DNA of 64,000 nucleotides from Acinetobacter sp. TGL-Y2 (GCF_001612555.1 NZ_CP015111.1:62001-126000), one strand, 5' to 3'. Positions 53,801-62,551 are shown, counted from the first letter of the stretch. Notes: generated by a model from the sequence alone, not told the origin. Numbers and translations: made by a program.

Positions 53801-54523
53801 TTAATGTGTAAATGCAGTTTCTTGGTCGGTCTTGAATGCATTCATAATGTAATCAAGGTCAATATCATCGCTCCAGCGCTTATTAATTACATTGCCGTCA
53901 ATGTAGTTTGCATAGCTCCATTGGCATGTACTGCTTGTTAGAGTTAAGTAGTCAAACGAAAGCTTGTGTTTATTAGCCCAATTTTCTATCACTGGAAAGG
54001 GTACAGTCCATAAGCTGTTAAACGTAATTGTGTTTTTTACCACTTCCACGTTTTCTGGTTGAGCACCAGAACACCAGTTTTTCTGCATCCAAACAATATC
54101 CGTGAATGCTTCATGCTTAATTAAAAAATTATAAGCCTGCTTACCTAATTCAATATATTCAGCACTTGTAGCAGGGTAAAGTTTATAAATATTTGGTTCA
54201 CGTAAGTTGCCCTCTTGATCATATCGAAGCTTTAGCGTTTTCTTATGTTCATTCACTAATGAATCAAAATTTTCGATTGAGAAAAATGCATAATGTGGAG
54301 CCATAATTTCACTAACTTCTTTTTTTGTTAGTTCTAAGGCACTCAAATACCCCATCAATGAGTGATAAAATGCCACTCCATCTTCTTTAGTAAATAATTT
54401 AGGGCATGATATTACTTTGGAAAAATCAAATTTTGAAATTTCAGAATTAACATCTTGAAGCGCTATTGATAAATCCCCACCAGTGATGACTATTAAGTTT
54501 TTTACGTTGTGATTGAAATTCAT
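53801..54523 (-). CDS. Possible DUF1281/YubB-like ferredoxin-fold protein 1
   Basis: 240 residues from the ATG at 54523 with GGAG 8 nt upstream; upstream in-frame codons fall in the promoter. The second half has MQKNWCSGAQPENVEVV and TFNSLWTVPFPVIENWANKH, which resemble the conserved core of plasmid DUF1281/YubB-type proteins of unknown function. A related arrangement occurs in the protein at 56048. The leader contains CATCAACAATGGAG. Confidence 0.65.
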   Translation of the reverse strand: MNFNHNVKNLIVITGGDLSIALQDVNSEISKFDFSKVISCPKLFTKEDGVAFYHSLMGYLSALELTKKEVSEIMAPHYAFFSIENFDSLVNEHKKTLKLRYDQEGNLREPNIYKLYPATSAEYIELGKQAYNFLIKHEAFTDIVWMQKNWCSGAQPENVEVVKNTITFNSLWTVPFPVIENWANKHKLSFDYLTLTSSTCQWSYANYIDGNVINKRWSDDIDLDYIMNAFKTDQETAFTH

Positions 54524-54551
54524 TTTTTTAGCTCCATTGTTGATGTTTTTA

Positions 54552-54571
54552 ATTATAATCATATACCGCAT
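54552..54571 (-). promoter_or_regulatory. Shared regulon promoter (copy 11)
   Basis: Minus-strand ATGCGGTATATGATTATAAT before the 240-residue gene. Confidence 0.7.
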
Positions 54572-54671
54572 TTATATCAATTTAAATTATGTAAGCTAAT
54601 GAAAATATATAATAATATAAAAATAAAAGCGTCAATTATCGGCGTTTAAAGTAAACTTTTTATTGTCTTAT

Positions 54672-54691
54672 TTGTGGTATATGGTTATAAT
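54672..54691 (+). promoter_or_regulatory. Shared regulon promoter (copy 12), the only plus-strand copy
   Basis: TTGTGGTATATGGTTATAAT, then leader TTATCAGCAACGGAG and the ATG at 54717. Back to back with copy 11, 100 bp apart. Confidence 0.8.
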
Positions 54692-54716
54692 GAGTTATCA
54701 GCAACGGAGACCGCAA

Positions 54717-55145
54717 ATGGCTACTTTTAAAGATTTTTTAAATAATCGTATTGAGCTAAATAACTTGCCGGAAGGTTATTGTATTTATATCATTCAGGGT
54801 GAAAAGCATTGGATGGCAAATGGTGACATGAATGATAAAAATTATACATTTGTTGTAGCTGCCCGTAATCCTGTCTTAGCAAAACAATGGGCTGGATTTG
54901 TATTTTTAACAAACTCAGATTGTAGTGTAGAAACATACTCTGACATTAAAGATATACTAGACGAAAATGCACTAAAACCTAGTGAATCAGCTTTTTTTGA
55001 TCAATATAGTGAACATGAAGGATGGGTGGACATGGGTGGCGATATTGTTAAGCGTCTTGAACTCCCAGAAGAATTAACAAATGAAGAAGCTAGTGTTATT
55101 TTGAGATTTAATACTTTTGATGATTCAAATGTTAATTTGACTTAG
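54717..55145 (+). CDS. Acidic hypothetical protein under the shared promoter
   Basis: 142 residues from the ATG at 54717, which has GGAG 8 nt upstream; longer in-frame starts would lie inside the promoter. About 25 Asp/Glu against 11 Lys/Arg, concentrated in the C-terminal half. No family recognised. The size and charge recall anti-restriction proteins of leading regions, but there is no direct motif. Divergent from the possible DUF1281-like gene. Confidence 0.75.
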   Translation: MATFKDFLNNRIELNNLPEGYCIYIIQGEKHWMANGDMNDKNYTFVVAARNPVLAKQWAGFVFLTNSDCSVETYSDIKDILDENALKPSESAFFDQYSEHEGWVDMGGDIVKRLELPEELTNEEASVILRFNTFDDSNVNLT

Positions 55146-55162
55146 ATCGTCACCAGTCACAA

Positions 55163-55189
55163 AAAAATGGAGCTTATAGCTCCATTTTT
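55163..55189. terminator. Bidirectional terminator
   Basis: AAAAATGGAGCT-TAT-AGCTCCATTTTT, perfect 12-bp stem, just after the stop at 55145. Confidence 0.85.
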
Positions 55190-55259
55190 GCTTTTCCAAT
55201 ACTTCAAATATTCATCTAACAGTAAAAGATATGAGATGCTTATATTTTTCGATTACCAC

Positions 55260-55314
55260 CTCCGGCAGCCATAAGCTATTTGTGCGAACAAATAGCGCAA
55301 GAGCGTAAGCGGAG
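55260..55314. repeat. GNRA-capped intergenic hairpin element (member 4)
   Basis: GCTATTTGT-GCGA-ACAAATAGC at 55275-55296, next to GCGCAAG and GAGCGTAAGC, all enclosed by CTCCG/CGGAG. Could fold as a multibranched RNA. Confidence 0.65.
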
Positions 55315-55366
55315 CCTTCTTCACTAGCCTGCAAAATTAATATCTAATTGGACATTTAGTAACGCT

Positions 55367-55954
55367 TTAGGCGGGGTAGATATAGCCTTGAATATTATCT
55401 TCATCACCATCCAAATCATTTTCAATGAATGCTGCAGCTAGGTCAGTCCGTTTATTTTCTAATTTTGTATAACGTCTGTTCTGGTCTCCTAAAGAGCGAA
55501 TTAAAAATTTAGCCGTTTCACGGACAAATACATTGCTAAAATATTTATAGCCGTTTTTAAACAAGTACTGATGACAACGTTTAAACGTTTTTTTATTATC
55601 GATATGTTCAATTGCATCAATTTCATAAACAAGACCATCTCGAAAGCTTCGCCATTTTCCATCTGCTAAGCGAACGTAGTCTCTTTTCTCTGTTGATTTT
55701 AATTTAACTAAATGCCAAATAAAGTCGTCCATTGGAATAAGCCAAAAAATTGGCTCTGGAACAGCCTTATTAAAATCAAATTTTGCATACGCGTCATTAA
55801 TTGCGAAATGGTTCAAATTAATTCTGTAATGAGTTCCATCTTGTCCGGTTAAGCGTAGATTAGGAATATCAATTATTGCCAATAATTCCTGAAAGTCGGA
55901 AGATTGTTTTAGATAAGCATCCGTGGTCTTATAAATCCGAAACTTACTATTCAT
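55367..55954 (-). CDS. Hypothetical protein, 195 residues
   Basis: ATG at 55954 chosen for AGGTGA 7 nt upstream. Basic, aromatic-rich, no family recognised. Unlike its neighbours it has an ordinary TATAAT (near 55977) and not the shared promoter. Confidence 0.7.
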   Translation of the reverse strand: MNSKFRIYKTTDAYLKQSSDFQELLAIIDIPNLRLTGQDGTHYRINLNHFAINDAYAKFDFNKAVPEPIFWLIPMDDFIWHLVKLKSTEKRDYVRLADGKWRSFRDGLVYEIDAIEHIDNKKTFKRCHQYLFKNGYKYFSNVFVRETAKFLIRSLGDQNRRYTKLENKRTDLAAAFIENDLDGDEDNIQGYIYPA

Positions 55955-56047
55955 GTTTGAGTCACCTAAACCATAAATTATTATACGCTGATACAGCCTC
56001 ATTTGCTCTGTACAGCGCCTAAATCACAAATGCACCAATTTACCAAT

Positions 56048-56791
56048 CTAATTAAAAAAGCCATCCATACGCTTAAATTGAGCATTAATGAGGTCTACAA
56101 ACCTTTCGATTCTTTCAGACGGGAAATACCCTTGATTAATAACCTCAGAAAAATATTCTGTGTTGCCAACTGAAGCTTTGAGTTTATCCTGTTCGACACT
56201 GTACGACAGATCAAATTGATTTCCATTTTTACTTGAAAATTTAGCAACTTCTTCATTCATAACAAAATCAAACGCTGAATAATATGCGATTACATCAGCT
56301 AAATACTTAATGTAATTTGGCGTGGTTTTATCAACAACTTCAAAAAAATGAAAACCGCGCAATTCATAACATTGATTATTGAATTCTGCAGGATTGTTAA
56401 TGCTTGAACTATCAATTTCCCCATTCGTAAAATGGACAATGCGCCAATCTTTTAAGTCGGAGCTGATTGCTCTGTACTGCCCCGTGAATTGGAATTTTTT
56501 AGCCCATAACTCAATGAATTTCTGACAATGCCCACTATTTGTTTCAAATTCTAATGTCTGTTCATCAACAACATCTGTATGCATTGAGTTCCCAAGATTA
56601 TTCCAATTATTCATGCACCATTCATGAGTTTCATCTGGTCCAATGATATATGTCGGTATTGGGAGAAGTGTTGAGAAGTCGATATCTGACAAATTTGTGT
56701 TTTCTGCATTTGGGACAGAAAGTAAAAAATCAAAAGCCTCTCCATTTTCAGGAAGATCATCAAATTCTAATAGATGTGCGGCATTATTCAT
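56048..56791 (-). CDS. Possible DUF1281/YubB-like ferredoxin-fold protein 2
   Basis: 247 residues. The section HEWCMNNWNNLGNS, followed by ETNSGHCQKFIELWAKKFQF, resembles the NW-G/TAW-P core of DUF1281-type proteins. The ATG at 56791 follows leader box TTATCAGCAACGGAG, a 14-nt match to the candidate antisense RNA. Probably cytoplasmic; function unknown. Confidence 0.65.
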   Translation of the reverse strand: MNNAAHLLEFDDLPENGEAFDFLLSVPNAENTNLSDIDFSTLLPIPTYIIGPDETHEWCMNNWNNLGNSMHTDVVDEQTLEFETNSGHCQKFIELWAKKFQFTGQYRAISSDLKDWRIVHFTNGEIDSSSINNPAEFNNQCYELRGFHFFEVVDKTTPNYIKYLADVIAYYSAFDFVMNEEVAKFSSKNGNQFDLSYSVEQDKLKASVGNTEYFSEVINQGYFPSERIERFVDLINAQFKRMDGFFN

Positions 56792-56816
56792 TAGTTAGCT
56801 CCGTTGCTGATAACCA

Positions 56817-56836
56817 ATTATAACCATATACCGCAT
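56817..56836 (-). promoter_or_regulatory. Shared regulon promoter (copy 13)
   Basis: Minus-strand ATGCGGTATATGGTTATAAT before the 247-residue gene. Confidence 0.75.
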
Positions 56837-56905
56837 ATATATAAAGTAAGTTTATGTAATTATTATATTTGTCTTGTTATCTATTAATAATAAATAGAGG
56901 TTGGA

Positions 56906-57100
56906 TTATCGTAAAGTAACTTTAACTTTACCCACACAATTCTTGTTTAATGGAGTTCCTTTTTCATCAACACGGCGTAAATAACCGCATTGACTACATG
57001 CTATTTTCCCAATAAGACCAATGGGTCTATTTAGTATTTCGACCCATATATGTCCATTTCCGTCATCAATTTCTAGTTTTTTGAAGTTCGTTGTTTTCAT
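56906..57100 (-). CDS. Small zinc-ribbon-like protein, 64 residues
   Basis: ATG at 57100 with AGGTAA 5 nt upstream. CSQC at about 34-37 and a further Cys at about 55 could form part of a zinc site. No family recognised. Confidence 0.6.
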   Translation of the reverse strand: MKTTNFKKLEIDDGNGHIWVEILNRPIGLIGKIACSQCGYLRRVDEKGTPLNKNCVGKVKVTLR

Positions 57101-57122
57101 AGTATTACCTATATTTTGATAA

Positions 57123-57315
57123 CTATTTAGTTTTAATATATTCAGGTAGACCAATAGCAACACTTAAGCTCGAAAGTATTGAAATTAGGTATAGGGAGGT
57201 GAATGAATATGTATTTTCTTTATCTAATCCAACCTCGTTAACGTAAAACAATGCAATTGCGGTCGATACTGAAAATAATATAAAAAAAGATTAAGTACTT
57301 AGCTGTGATATTCAT
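57123..57315 (-). pseudogene. Small two-helix membrane protein gene with a homopolymer frameshift
   Basis: ATG at 57315 with AGGTGA 4 nt upstream starts MNITAKYLIFF and then stops after 25 codons. One base fewer in the run of seven A (57282-57288, plus strand) would join it to a frame encoding two hydrophobic helices. That frame (SVSTAIALFYVNEVG and YLISILSSLSVAIGL) ends at 57123, about 63 residues in all. It may be a sequencing error, a real mutation or a slippage site. Confidence 0.55.
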
Positions 57316-57339
57316 TTACTCACCTCACAAAATGATGAT

Positions 57340-57762
57340 TTATAAAAGGCTTGGGCTGCTTAAATTTAATTTTTCAGCCTTTGGCGGTATAGGGCTTTGC
57401 CCCTCAAACGCTTTAATTTCGTCTTCACTTGCTGGTCGTAAGAAATAAGTAAGAAAGTAACCCGAATAGTTATAACCATGGTTATCTTCTAAGAATATAG
57501 CTATATCACCAGAACAAGCGGTAAAGTGATCTGTCCGGCATCGCCAAATTCGTTTTCCTTTTGTTGGGCAACCAGCCTCCATGCAATTATCCATGACAAC
57601 TAAATCATCTTTTTTATACATGATTGATTGTAGATGTTTGTATGCCGATTCCCATGCTTGTACTGCAGATGAACAAATACGCCCAAATTCACTTTGGTAA
57701 TATTTTATTTGCCAATTATTATTTTTTTTTCCGCTTTGAGTTTTGGATTTATCGCTAAACAC
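57340..57762 (-). CDS. Hypothetical protein, 140 residues
   Basis: Starts with a GTG at 57762; no better start is present and the ribosome site is poor. Five Cys, including CMEAGCPTKGKRIWRCRTDHFTAC in two clusters (about 60-84), could bind metal or form disulfides. No family recognised. Confidence 0.55.
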   Translation of the reverse strand: MFSDKSKTQSGKKNNNWQIKYYQSEFGRICSSAVQAWESAYKHLQSIMYKKDDLVVMDNCMEAGCPTKGKRIWRCRTDHFTACSGDIAIFLEDNHGYNYSGYFLTYFLRPASEDEIKAFEGQSPIPPKAEKLNLSSPSLL

Positions 57763-57821
57763 TGTGCTTTATATGACATTGATTCATTACCCTAAATTTT
57801 TATTGATTGAAGCTAATTTTG

Positions 57822-58550
57822 TTAGGCATTACGTTCTAGGCTTTTAACAAATTCTTGATTTTGTATATTTTTGAAGAAATCCTTTTGATTTATCAGTTCA
57901 ATCATTTCTTCACCAGAACATGCAAAATAAGGTTTTTTAACGTTATGCATCTCTTTCAACTCTTGGTAACTCAATGGACCGTCACCAGTACCAAAAAACT
58001 CATGTATTAAGAATGCTGTTTCTCTGTTTAATACTTCAATTGGAAATGATTCTACACCTTGGGACAATAACCATAGCGTCCTAGTTACACCACCGTTGAA
58101 GGCTAGTTTTAGAATACTGTTTTCATAGAGGGCATTTAGCTGAGCTAAAGGTACAGGTTTATCTTTGATTGCAAAACCAAGAGTAGCTCGATCAAACTTA
58201 TAGTCTTTCGGCATATCTCTCAACAACACACAGTTTATAGTCCTGTGCTTGTCATCTGAATGTAGTGATGAAATTAACCAAAAATAGTAAAATTTTTTAG
58301 AACTTACATGGACCACATGAAGTTCATTATCCATGTCACCAAATTCACTGTACATTATTCTCGAATCAGAGTTAGGTAGATTAACTCTCCAACTTGCCCC
58401 CTTATAGTTAATTGAATCAAGCACTGCAGGGCTAGGGTTCTCGTATTCGATTAAAGCAGCTTGAAGTTTCAGACATTCAAGTTTTTTTAGGTAATCATAA
58501 TGGTTATCTAATGGCATAAAATGTTGAAACATTAAGTGGTGATTTTTCAT
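57822..58550 (-). CDS. Hypothetical protein, 242 residues
   Basis: Soluble, mixed alpha/beta, no family recognised. ATG at 58550 with AGAGG about 10 nt upstream. Lies between the shared-promoter unit of TelA and smaller unknown genes, without its own recognisable copy of the promoter. Confidence 0.7.
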   Translation of the reverse strand: MKNHHLMFQHFMPLDNHYDYLKKLECLKLQAALIEYENPSPAVLDSINYKGASWRVNLPNSDSRIMYSEFGDMDNELHVVHVSSKKFYYFWLISSLHSDDKHRTINCVLLRDMPKDYKFDRATLGFAIKDKPVPLAQLNALYENSILKLAFNGGVTRTLWLLSQGVESFPIEVLNRETAFLIHEFFGTGDGPLSYQELKEMHNVKKPYFACSGEEMIELINQKDFFKNIQNQEFVKSLERNA

Positions 58551-58579
58551 TCAAATAAAGCCTCTATATACCCAAATAC

Positions 58580-58612
58580 AAAAAAGCCCCATATTTTTTC
58601 ACAATATAGGGC
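58580..58612 (-). terminator. Terminator after the TelA-like gene
   Basis: GCCCCATATT / AATATAGGGC stem and T6 on the minus strand, about 10 bp after the stop. Confidence 0.75.
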
Positions 58613-58622
58613 ATTACTAGAC

Positions 58623-59750
58623 TTAATGCTTTTTATTGAATTCAGCAATCTGCGTTACCATTGAAGAATTGAAGGTCTTCTGCATATTACTTAGTTTAAT
58701 ACTGGCTTCTTCGCGTTCACGCTGACCATCTTGTTGAATTTTGATCACATCATTTACAGATTTTATCAATGTATTTTGCACATGCTCCAATGTATCAATA
58801 TCAATCACTGAACGTTGATTCGCTTTTGCAGTCGCAACAGAGTTTTGATGCAACATATCTGCATTTCGTTTTAATAAATCATTTGTTGCATCATCAATGG
58901 TATTTGCTAATTCAACACTGTTCTTTTGCTCTTGAAGTGAAATAGCCAAGCTGATCTGATTCTTCCATGCGGGTAGGGTAATGTTCTTCACTGCATAGAA
59001 TTTATCGACAAGCATTGCATTGTTGCCTTGGATGATTCGAATCATTGGCAAAGTTTGTAATGCTGATTGTTGCAAAATAATTAAGTCACTAACCCGCTTT
59101 TCCAGATTATTTGCTACGTGATTTAAATCATAAATTTCCTGAATCACTGCTTGAGATTTATCACCATTCGACAGATCAGCAATTTTTTCTTGAATTTCAG
59201 CTTGTCTAAGCTTTCCTGCTGCAGCATAAACGCCTAATTGTTTGTATTCATCGGTTACACCTTCATACATTTTATTAAGCGTGTTAATGCGTGATTTGAG
59301 TCCTGTTTGAGTGGATTCGATTTCCAAAACTAAAGTATCGATCTGCTCTTTGGTTGTGCTGAAATTCTCATTCATGTTTTGTTTCATGCCACGGAATTTT
59401 CCAATTATCACACCAAATAAACCTTTTGGACGGTTTGGATTCACCAGTGCATTAACATTAACATTTTGAGCTACACGTACAACTTGATTGAGTTTTTGAC
59501 CAGTTTCATCTAGGTCTTTATTTTTAACTAATCCTAATAATTCATCAGTACAAGATGCCGTTTTGGAAGCGATATTTTTACCATATTCGGCAACTGCAGT
59601 AGTATCTAGAGTGTCAAGGTCCTTGGCTGCCGATGCCACAAGATCAAAATCTGCGGCAACAAGACCTAATTCTGTTAAATTGAGTTCTTTAAAGCGCTGT
59701 TCAATTGCAACTGCAGGCGGTAGAACTTCAATATTTTTTAATACTGTCAT
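58623..59750 (-). CDS. TelA/KlaA-family protein
   Basis: 375 residues from the ATG at 59750, which has GGGAAA 7 nt upstream. An in-frame ATG at 59798 directly after the promoter is an alternative. Long helical, coiled-coil protein matching the toxic-anion-resistance TelA family (segments PKGLFGVIIGKFRG, LQTLPMIRIIQGNNAMLVDKF and TLPAWKNQISLAISLQEQK). TelA homologues are frequent on plasmids and linked to tellurite, colicin or phage resistance without a settled mechanism. Confidence 0.88.
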   Translation of the reverse strand: MTVLKNIEVLPPAVAIEQRFKELNLTELGLVAADFDLVASAAKDLDTLDTTAVAEYGKNIASKTASCTDELLGLVKNKDLDETGQKLNQVVRVAQNVNVNALVNPNRPKGLFGVIIGKFRGMKQNMNENFSTTKEQIDTLVLEIESTQTGLKSRINTLNKMYEGVTDEYKQLGVYAAAGKLRQAEIQEKIADLSNGDKSQAVIQEIYDLNHVANNLEKRVSDLIILQQSALQTLPMIRIIQGNNAMLVDKFYAVKNITLPAWKNQISLAISLQEQKNSVELANTIDDATNDLLKRNADMLHQNSVATAKANQRSVIDIDTLEHVQNTLIKSVNDVIKIQQDGQREREEASIKLSNMQKTFNSSMVTQIAEFNKKH

Positions 59751-59811
59751 AAGAGTTTCCCGTAGATTCTTAACAAGCGACAAATTCGCTGAATACATTC
59801 TTAATATTTAG

Positions 59812-59831
59812 AGTATAACCATATACCGCAA
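59812..59831 (-). promoter_or_regulatory. Shared regulon promoter (copy 14)
   Basis: Minus-strand TTGCGGTATATGGTTATACT before telA. The conserved leader box is not retained. Confidence 0.7.
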
Positions 59832-59967
59832 AATATAATAGTAAAAATTTGTAGCATGATCGATATTTTAATTTAATAAGATGGCTTTTTAAAAAAAATT
59901 AATAATAAAGTAGCTTACCCAAAACCAAGGCATAAAAAAATCAAAACCCCTTTTTCTGTAAAACCAG

Positions 59968-60056
59968 ACAAGAGCGTAAGCTATTGGCCAAAGTGCGTAA
60001 GCTAAATTCAAACCACGGCGCAAGCATAGTGGTTCGAAGCGCTAGCGTAGCCGACC
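59968..60056. repeat. GNRA-capped intergenic hairpin element (member 5)
   Basis: GAGCGTAAGC, GTGCGTAAGC and a stem ACCAC / GTGGT around GCGCAAGC (60014-60035). Confidence 0.55.
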
Positions 60057-60147
60057 ATCAGTGCAAAATAGATAGTTTAGCCCACAAAAAATAGCCCCTA
60101 TTGGAGCTATTATTCAATATTCATTTAATCCGAATGGATATTCAAAA

Positions 60148-60402
60148 TTAGTCATCTGTAAACTTATATTGGATGTTTTTGGTATGCTCATTTTCAAGAA
60201 AATGTGTAATACAATCCATTTCTGATTTAAGCGAGTTATTAAACTTACTATCGCTGAAACGTAAATAAGCTTCATTAATATATCCCTCTACTAAGTCTAA
60301 ACGCTCAAGTATGAGTTCTTTATTAAATGTTTGGAGCCACATTGCAGTAAAGTATACACTTGGTCCACTATGCTCCGCTGGTAGTCCCACTGAATTACCC
60401 AT
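60148..60402 (-). CDS. Hypothetical protein, 84 residues
   Basis: Helical, soluble. Its ATG overlaps the stop of the preceding 164-residue gene (TAATG), so the two are coupled and probably act together. No family recognised. Confidence 0.65.
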   Translation of the reverse strand: MGNSVGLPAEHSGPSVYFTAMWLQTFNKELILERLDLVEGYINEAYLRFSDSKFNNSLKSEMDCITHFLENEHTKNIQYKFTDD

Positions 60403-60896
60403 TAGGTTTTCTCCAATACTTTTACGTCATAATAACTTTGGGCATCTTTTCTGCACAAAATGTATTTTCCGTCTACTGTTAGATAAAGCTCATCCAATAA
60501 ATCAGATTCATCAGAAAAACTTCTCATAATTCTCTTGCCATAGAATGAAATATTGTAGTCATTCTCTATAACCAATTCGATAGGGTAGCCTGACCCTTCT
60601 GTAGAAATGAGTTGAGTTGTAGCTATCCCTAAACGTTCATAGAGATTTTTTGCTACTAAGTCCCAACCAAAAAAATCAACTACTTGCTTTTCAGACTCTA
60701 CGATCTTGAATCGTTCTTCCTGTTCGTCATAACAAACAAAATAATTATCAGCCTCTCGCTTATAGACCGAGTAATCTACATAATTATCAAAACCTAAACG
60801 TGGTGTGCCATCAACAGATTCTAATAGACTACCAATAAAGGTTTTAAGCTCATTTCCAACTTGGATTTTTATTTCTTTAGCTTGACTTTCCATCAT
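60402..60896 (-). CDS. Hypothetical acidic protein, 164 residues
   Basis: ATG at 60896 with AGG 6 nt upstream; a GTG two codons earlier is also possible. Repeating beta-strand pattern (NYFVCYDEQEERFKIVESEK, KYILCRKDAQSYYDVKVLEK), possibly two copies of one small fold. No family recognised. Confidence 0.65.
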   Translation of the reverse strand: MMESQAKEIKIQVGNELKTFIGSLLESVDGTPRLGFDNYVDYSVYKREADNYFVCYDEQEERFKIVESEKQVVDFFGWDLVAKNLYERLGIATTQLISTEGSGYPIELVIENDYNISFYGKRIMRSFSDESDLLDELYLTVDGKYILCRKDAQSYYDVKVLEKT

Positions 60897-60955
60897 AAGC
60901 ACCTAAATTATTCTCAAAGTTGAAATCAAATAAACCGATAATAAAACGATATAAA

Positions 60956-61231
60956 TCAATACTTATCGTCACAATCTTCGCACATTTCATCTTCTGCGCT
61001 TTCATTCGTCACACGTAAACCTGTCTGTTTCCACTGGTCACAATAATCGCAATGGAATACATGATTATCTAATTTTTCGAAAAAAACTTTATTTTCAACA
61101 ATGCTGTTGTCATAACCAAATTCTTCTAAAACTCGCTTTTGGCTCTTAGAGAAGGTTTCTTCAAGTCCATCTAATTCATTTGCAATTTCTTCAATCTCAT
61201 CGTCAGATGGGAGGGTGGTTTTTAAGGACAT
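60956..61231 (-). CDS. Acidic zinc-ribbon protein, 91 residues
   Basis: Acidic helical N-terminal half, then a four-Cys zinc ribbon (CDYC at about 63-66, CEDC at about 85-88). Lies 14 bp downstream of the 155-residue gene and is probably in its operon. Confidence 0.7.
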   Translation of the reverse strand: MSLKTTLPSDDEIEEIANELDGLEETFSKSQKRVLEEFGYDNSIVENKVFFEKLDNHVFHCDYCDQWKQTGLRVTNESAEDEMCEDCDDKY

Positions 61232-61245
61232 AATGATGACTCACA

Positions 61246-61713
61246 TTAGAGAGAATATTGCTTAATATCAGAGATAAAACATGCTGATAGGCTATCATTC
61301 TGAGTTACTACTGCCAATCTTTTAAATTCACGTAATAAGCTTAAAATAGGCTTTCTAAGCTCACCATTCATAGCAATTGTTCTTCCAAAAATCGCACTAA
61401 ATAGCGTTGCACAATTTAATTTTACCTCTAGACACTCTAGGCTTTGAAAAAGGAATGTCCATGCTGCAAGTTCTTCTGCATTTAAATTATATTTATGCGA
61501 CAGTTCCATAAAGCTTGATCTGATAATACCTTGTATATCTACACCATTCGCTTTTAAAACATTGAATATTTCAGAATTAAATTTTCCTTTCTTGATCGCA
61601 AGTTTATTATCACGACTAACCTTTACATGATTCACAATCAATTGAAGACCAAGTGAAGAACAAACCGTTAAAGTTAGAATTCCAACTGATAATGATGCTG
61701 AATGGATTAACAT
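61246..61713 (-). CDS. Hypothetical protein with N-terminal hydrophobic segment, under the shared promoter
   Basis: 155 residues; residues about 6-28 are hydrophobic and could be a membrane anchor. The rest is helical. ATG at 61713 follows leader box TTATCAACAACGGAG. First gene of a unit with the acidic zinc protein. No family recognised. Confidence 0.7.
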   Translation of the reverse strand: MLIHSASLSVGILTLTVCSSLGLQLIVNHVKVSRDNKLAIKKGKFNSEIFNVLKANGVDIQGIIRSSFMELSHKYNLNAEELAAWTFLFQSLECLEVKLNCATLFSAIFGRTIAMNGELRKPILSLLREFKRLAVVTQNDSLSACFISDIKQYSL

Positions 61714-61739
61714 AAGGGTAACTCCGTTGTTGATAACCT

Positions 61740-61759
61740 ATTATAACCATATACCGCAT
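61740..61759 (-). promoter_or_regulatory. Shared regulon promoter (copy 15)
   Basis: Minus-strand ATGCGGTATATGGTTATAAT before the 155-residue gene. Confidence 0.75.
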
Positions 61760-61867
61760 TCATATAAAGTAAATATATGTAAATTATAGTGTTTTTATTT
61801 TAAATATCCTTAATTTTAGTAAGGTGAGTCCAGTCGGGGAAAGAAGGTTTTAAAATTCGAGTATCCA

Positions 61868-61925
61868 TTCCTTGTCCGACAGGTCATTCGCGCAAGCAAA
61901 ACGGTTTTAGAGCGTAAGCGAGGCC
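61868..61925. repeat. GNRA-capped intergenic hairpin element (member 6)
   Basis: Contains GCGCAAGC and GAGCGTAAGCGAGG between two gene units. Confidence 0.5.
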
Positions 61926-61945
61926 TTTTATTGAATGGCAATTAG

Positions 61946-61974
61946 AAAAAGGCCTACAATTTATGCAGGCCTTT
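61946..61974 (-). terminator. Terminator after the 173-residue gene
   Basis: GGCCTACA / TGCAGGCC-type stem with T5 on the minus strand. Confidence 0.7.
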
Positions 61975-61987
61975 GGTTATGTTTTAT

Positions 61988-62509
61988 TTAGGCATTTGGA
62001 AAAACTAAATCTGTTATTTTATAGCGGTAAGGCTTTTCATCTTTAGTGCAAACTAATTGACCATAGCTTTTGTTATATGGTCTAACATAAATAAGTTCTT
62101 CACCTTCATATTTAAGAATTTCTCCACCTTTTAGCTCTTTTGCTGCGCGTAATTTTCTATTCTTATTTAGGCGTAGCTCAGTACATTTATTTCTCCAAAT
62201 GATTGCATCTGGATAACGACAAGTACTTTGTACTAATAGGCGATCAGCACAGTTGTAATAGTATGGCCCAACAGATTCAGACATTTCTTTGTATAGCCAT
62301 TCGCCTGCGTTACGATTAACCAAAACGACATTAATTACTTTTTCTTTGGTCTGTTTATGTTCCAACAACAAATAGACTTCATTACCAAAAATACTTCTAT
62401 CAATTAGAGTGTATTCGCTATTATTTTTCGGCACTAATTGAGCATCTGCGAACTCTTTGATATTCACATAGTTTGCATAAATCCCAGTCCAACCCATTTT
62501 ATTCACCAT
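61988..62509 (-). CDS. Hypothetical basic protein under the shared promoter
   Basis: 173 residues from the ATG at 62509; earlier in-frame ATGs fall in or directly after the promoter. Beta-rich, basic C terminus, no family recognised. The leader (AATCAACAACAAATAGCA) is a degenerate form of the conserved box. Confidence 0.65.
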   Translation of the reverse strand: MVNKMGWTGIYANYVNIKEFADAQLVPKNNSEYTLIDRSIFGNEVYLLLEHKQTKEKVINVVLVNRNAGEWLYKEMSESVGPYYYNCADRLLVQSTCRYPDAIIWRNKCTELRLNKNRKLRAAKELKGGEILKYEGEELIYVRPYNKSYGQLVCTKDEKPYRYKITDLVFPNA

Positions 62510-62531
62510 TGCTATTTGTTGTTGATTATTC

Positions 62532-62551
62532 ATTATAACCATATACCGCAA
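62532..62551 (-). promoter_or_regulatory. Shared regulon promoter (copy 16)
   Basis: Minus-strand TTGCGGTATATGGTTATAAT, exact consensus. Confidence 0.75.
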
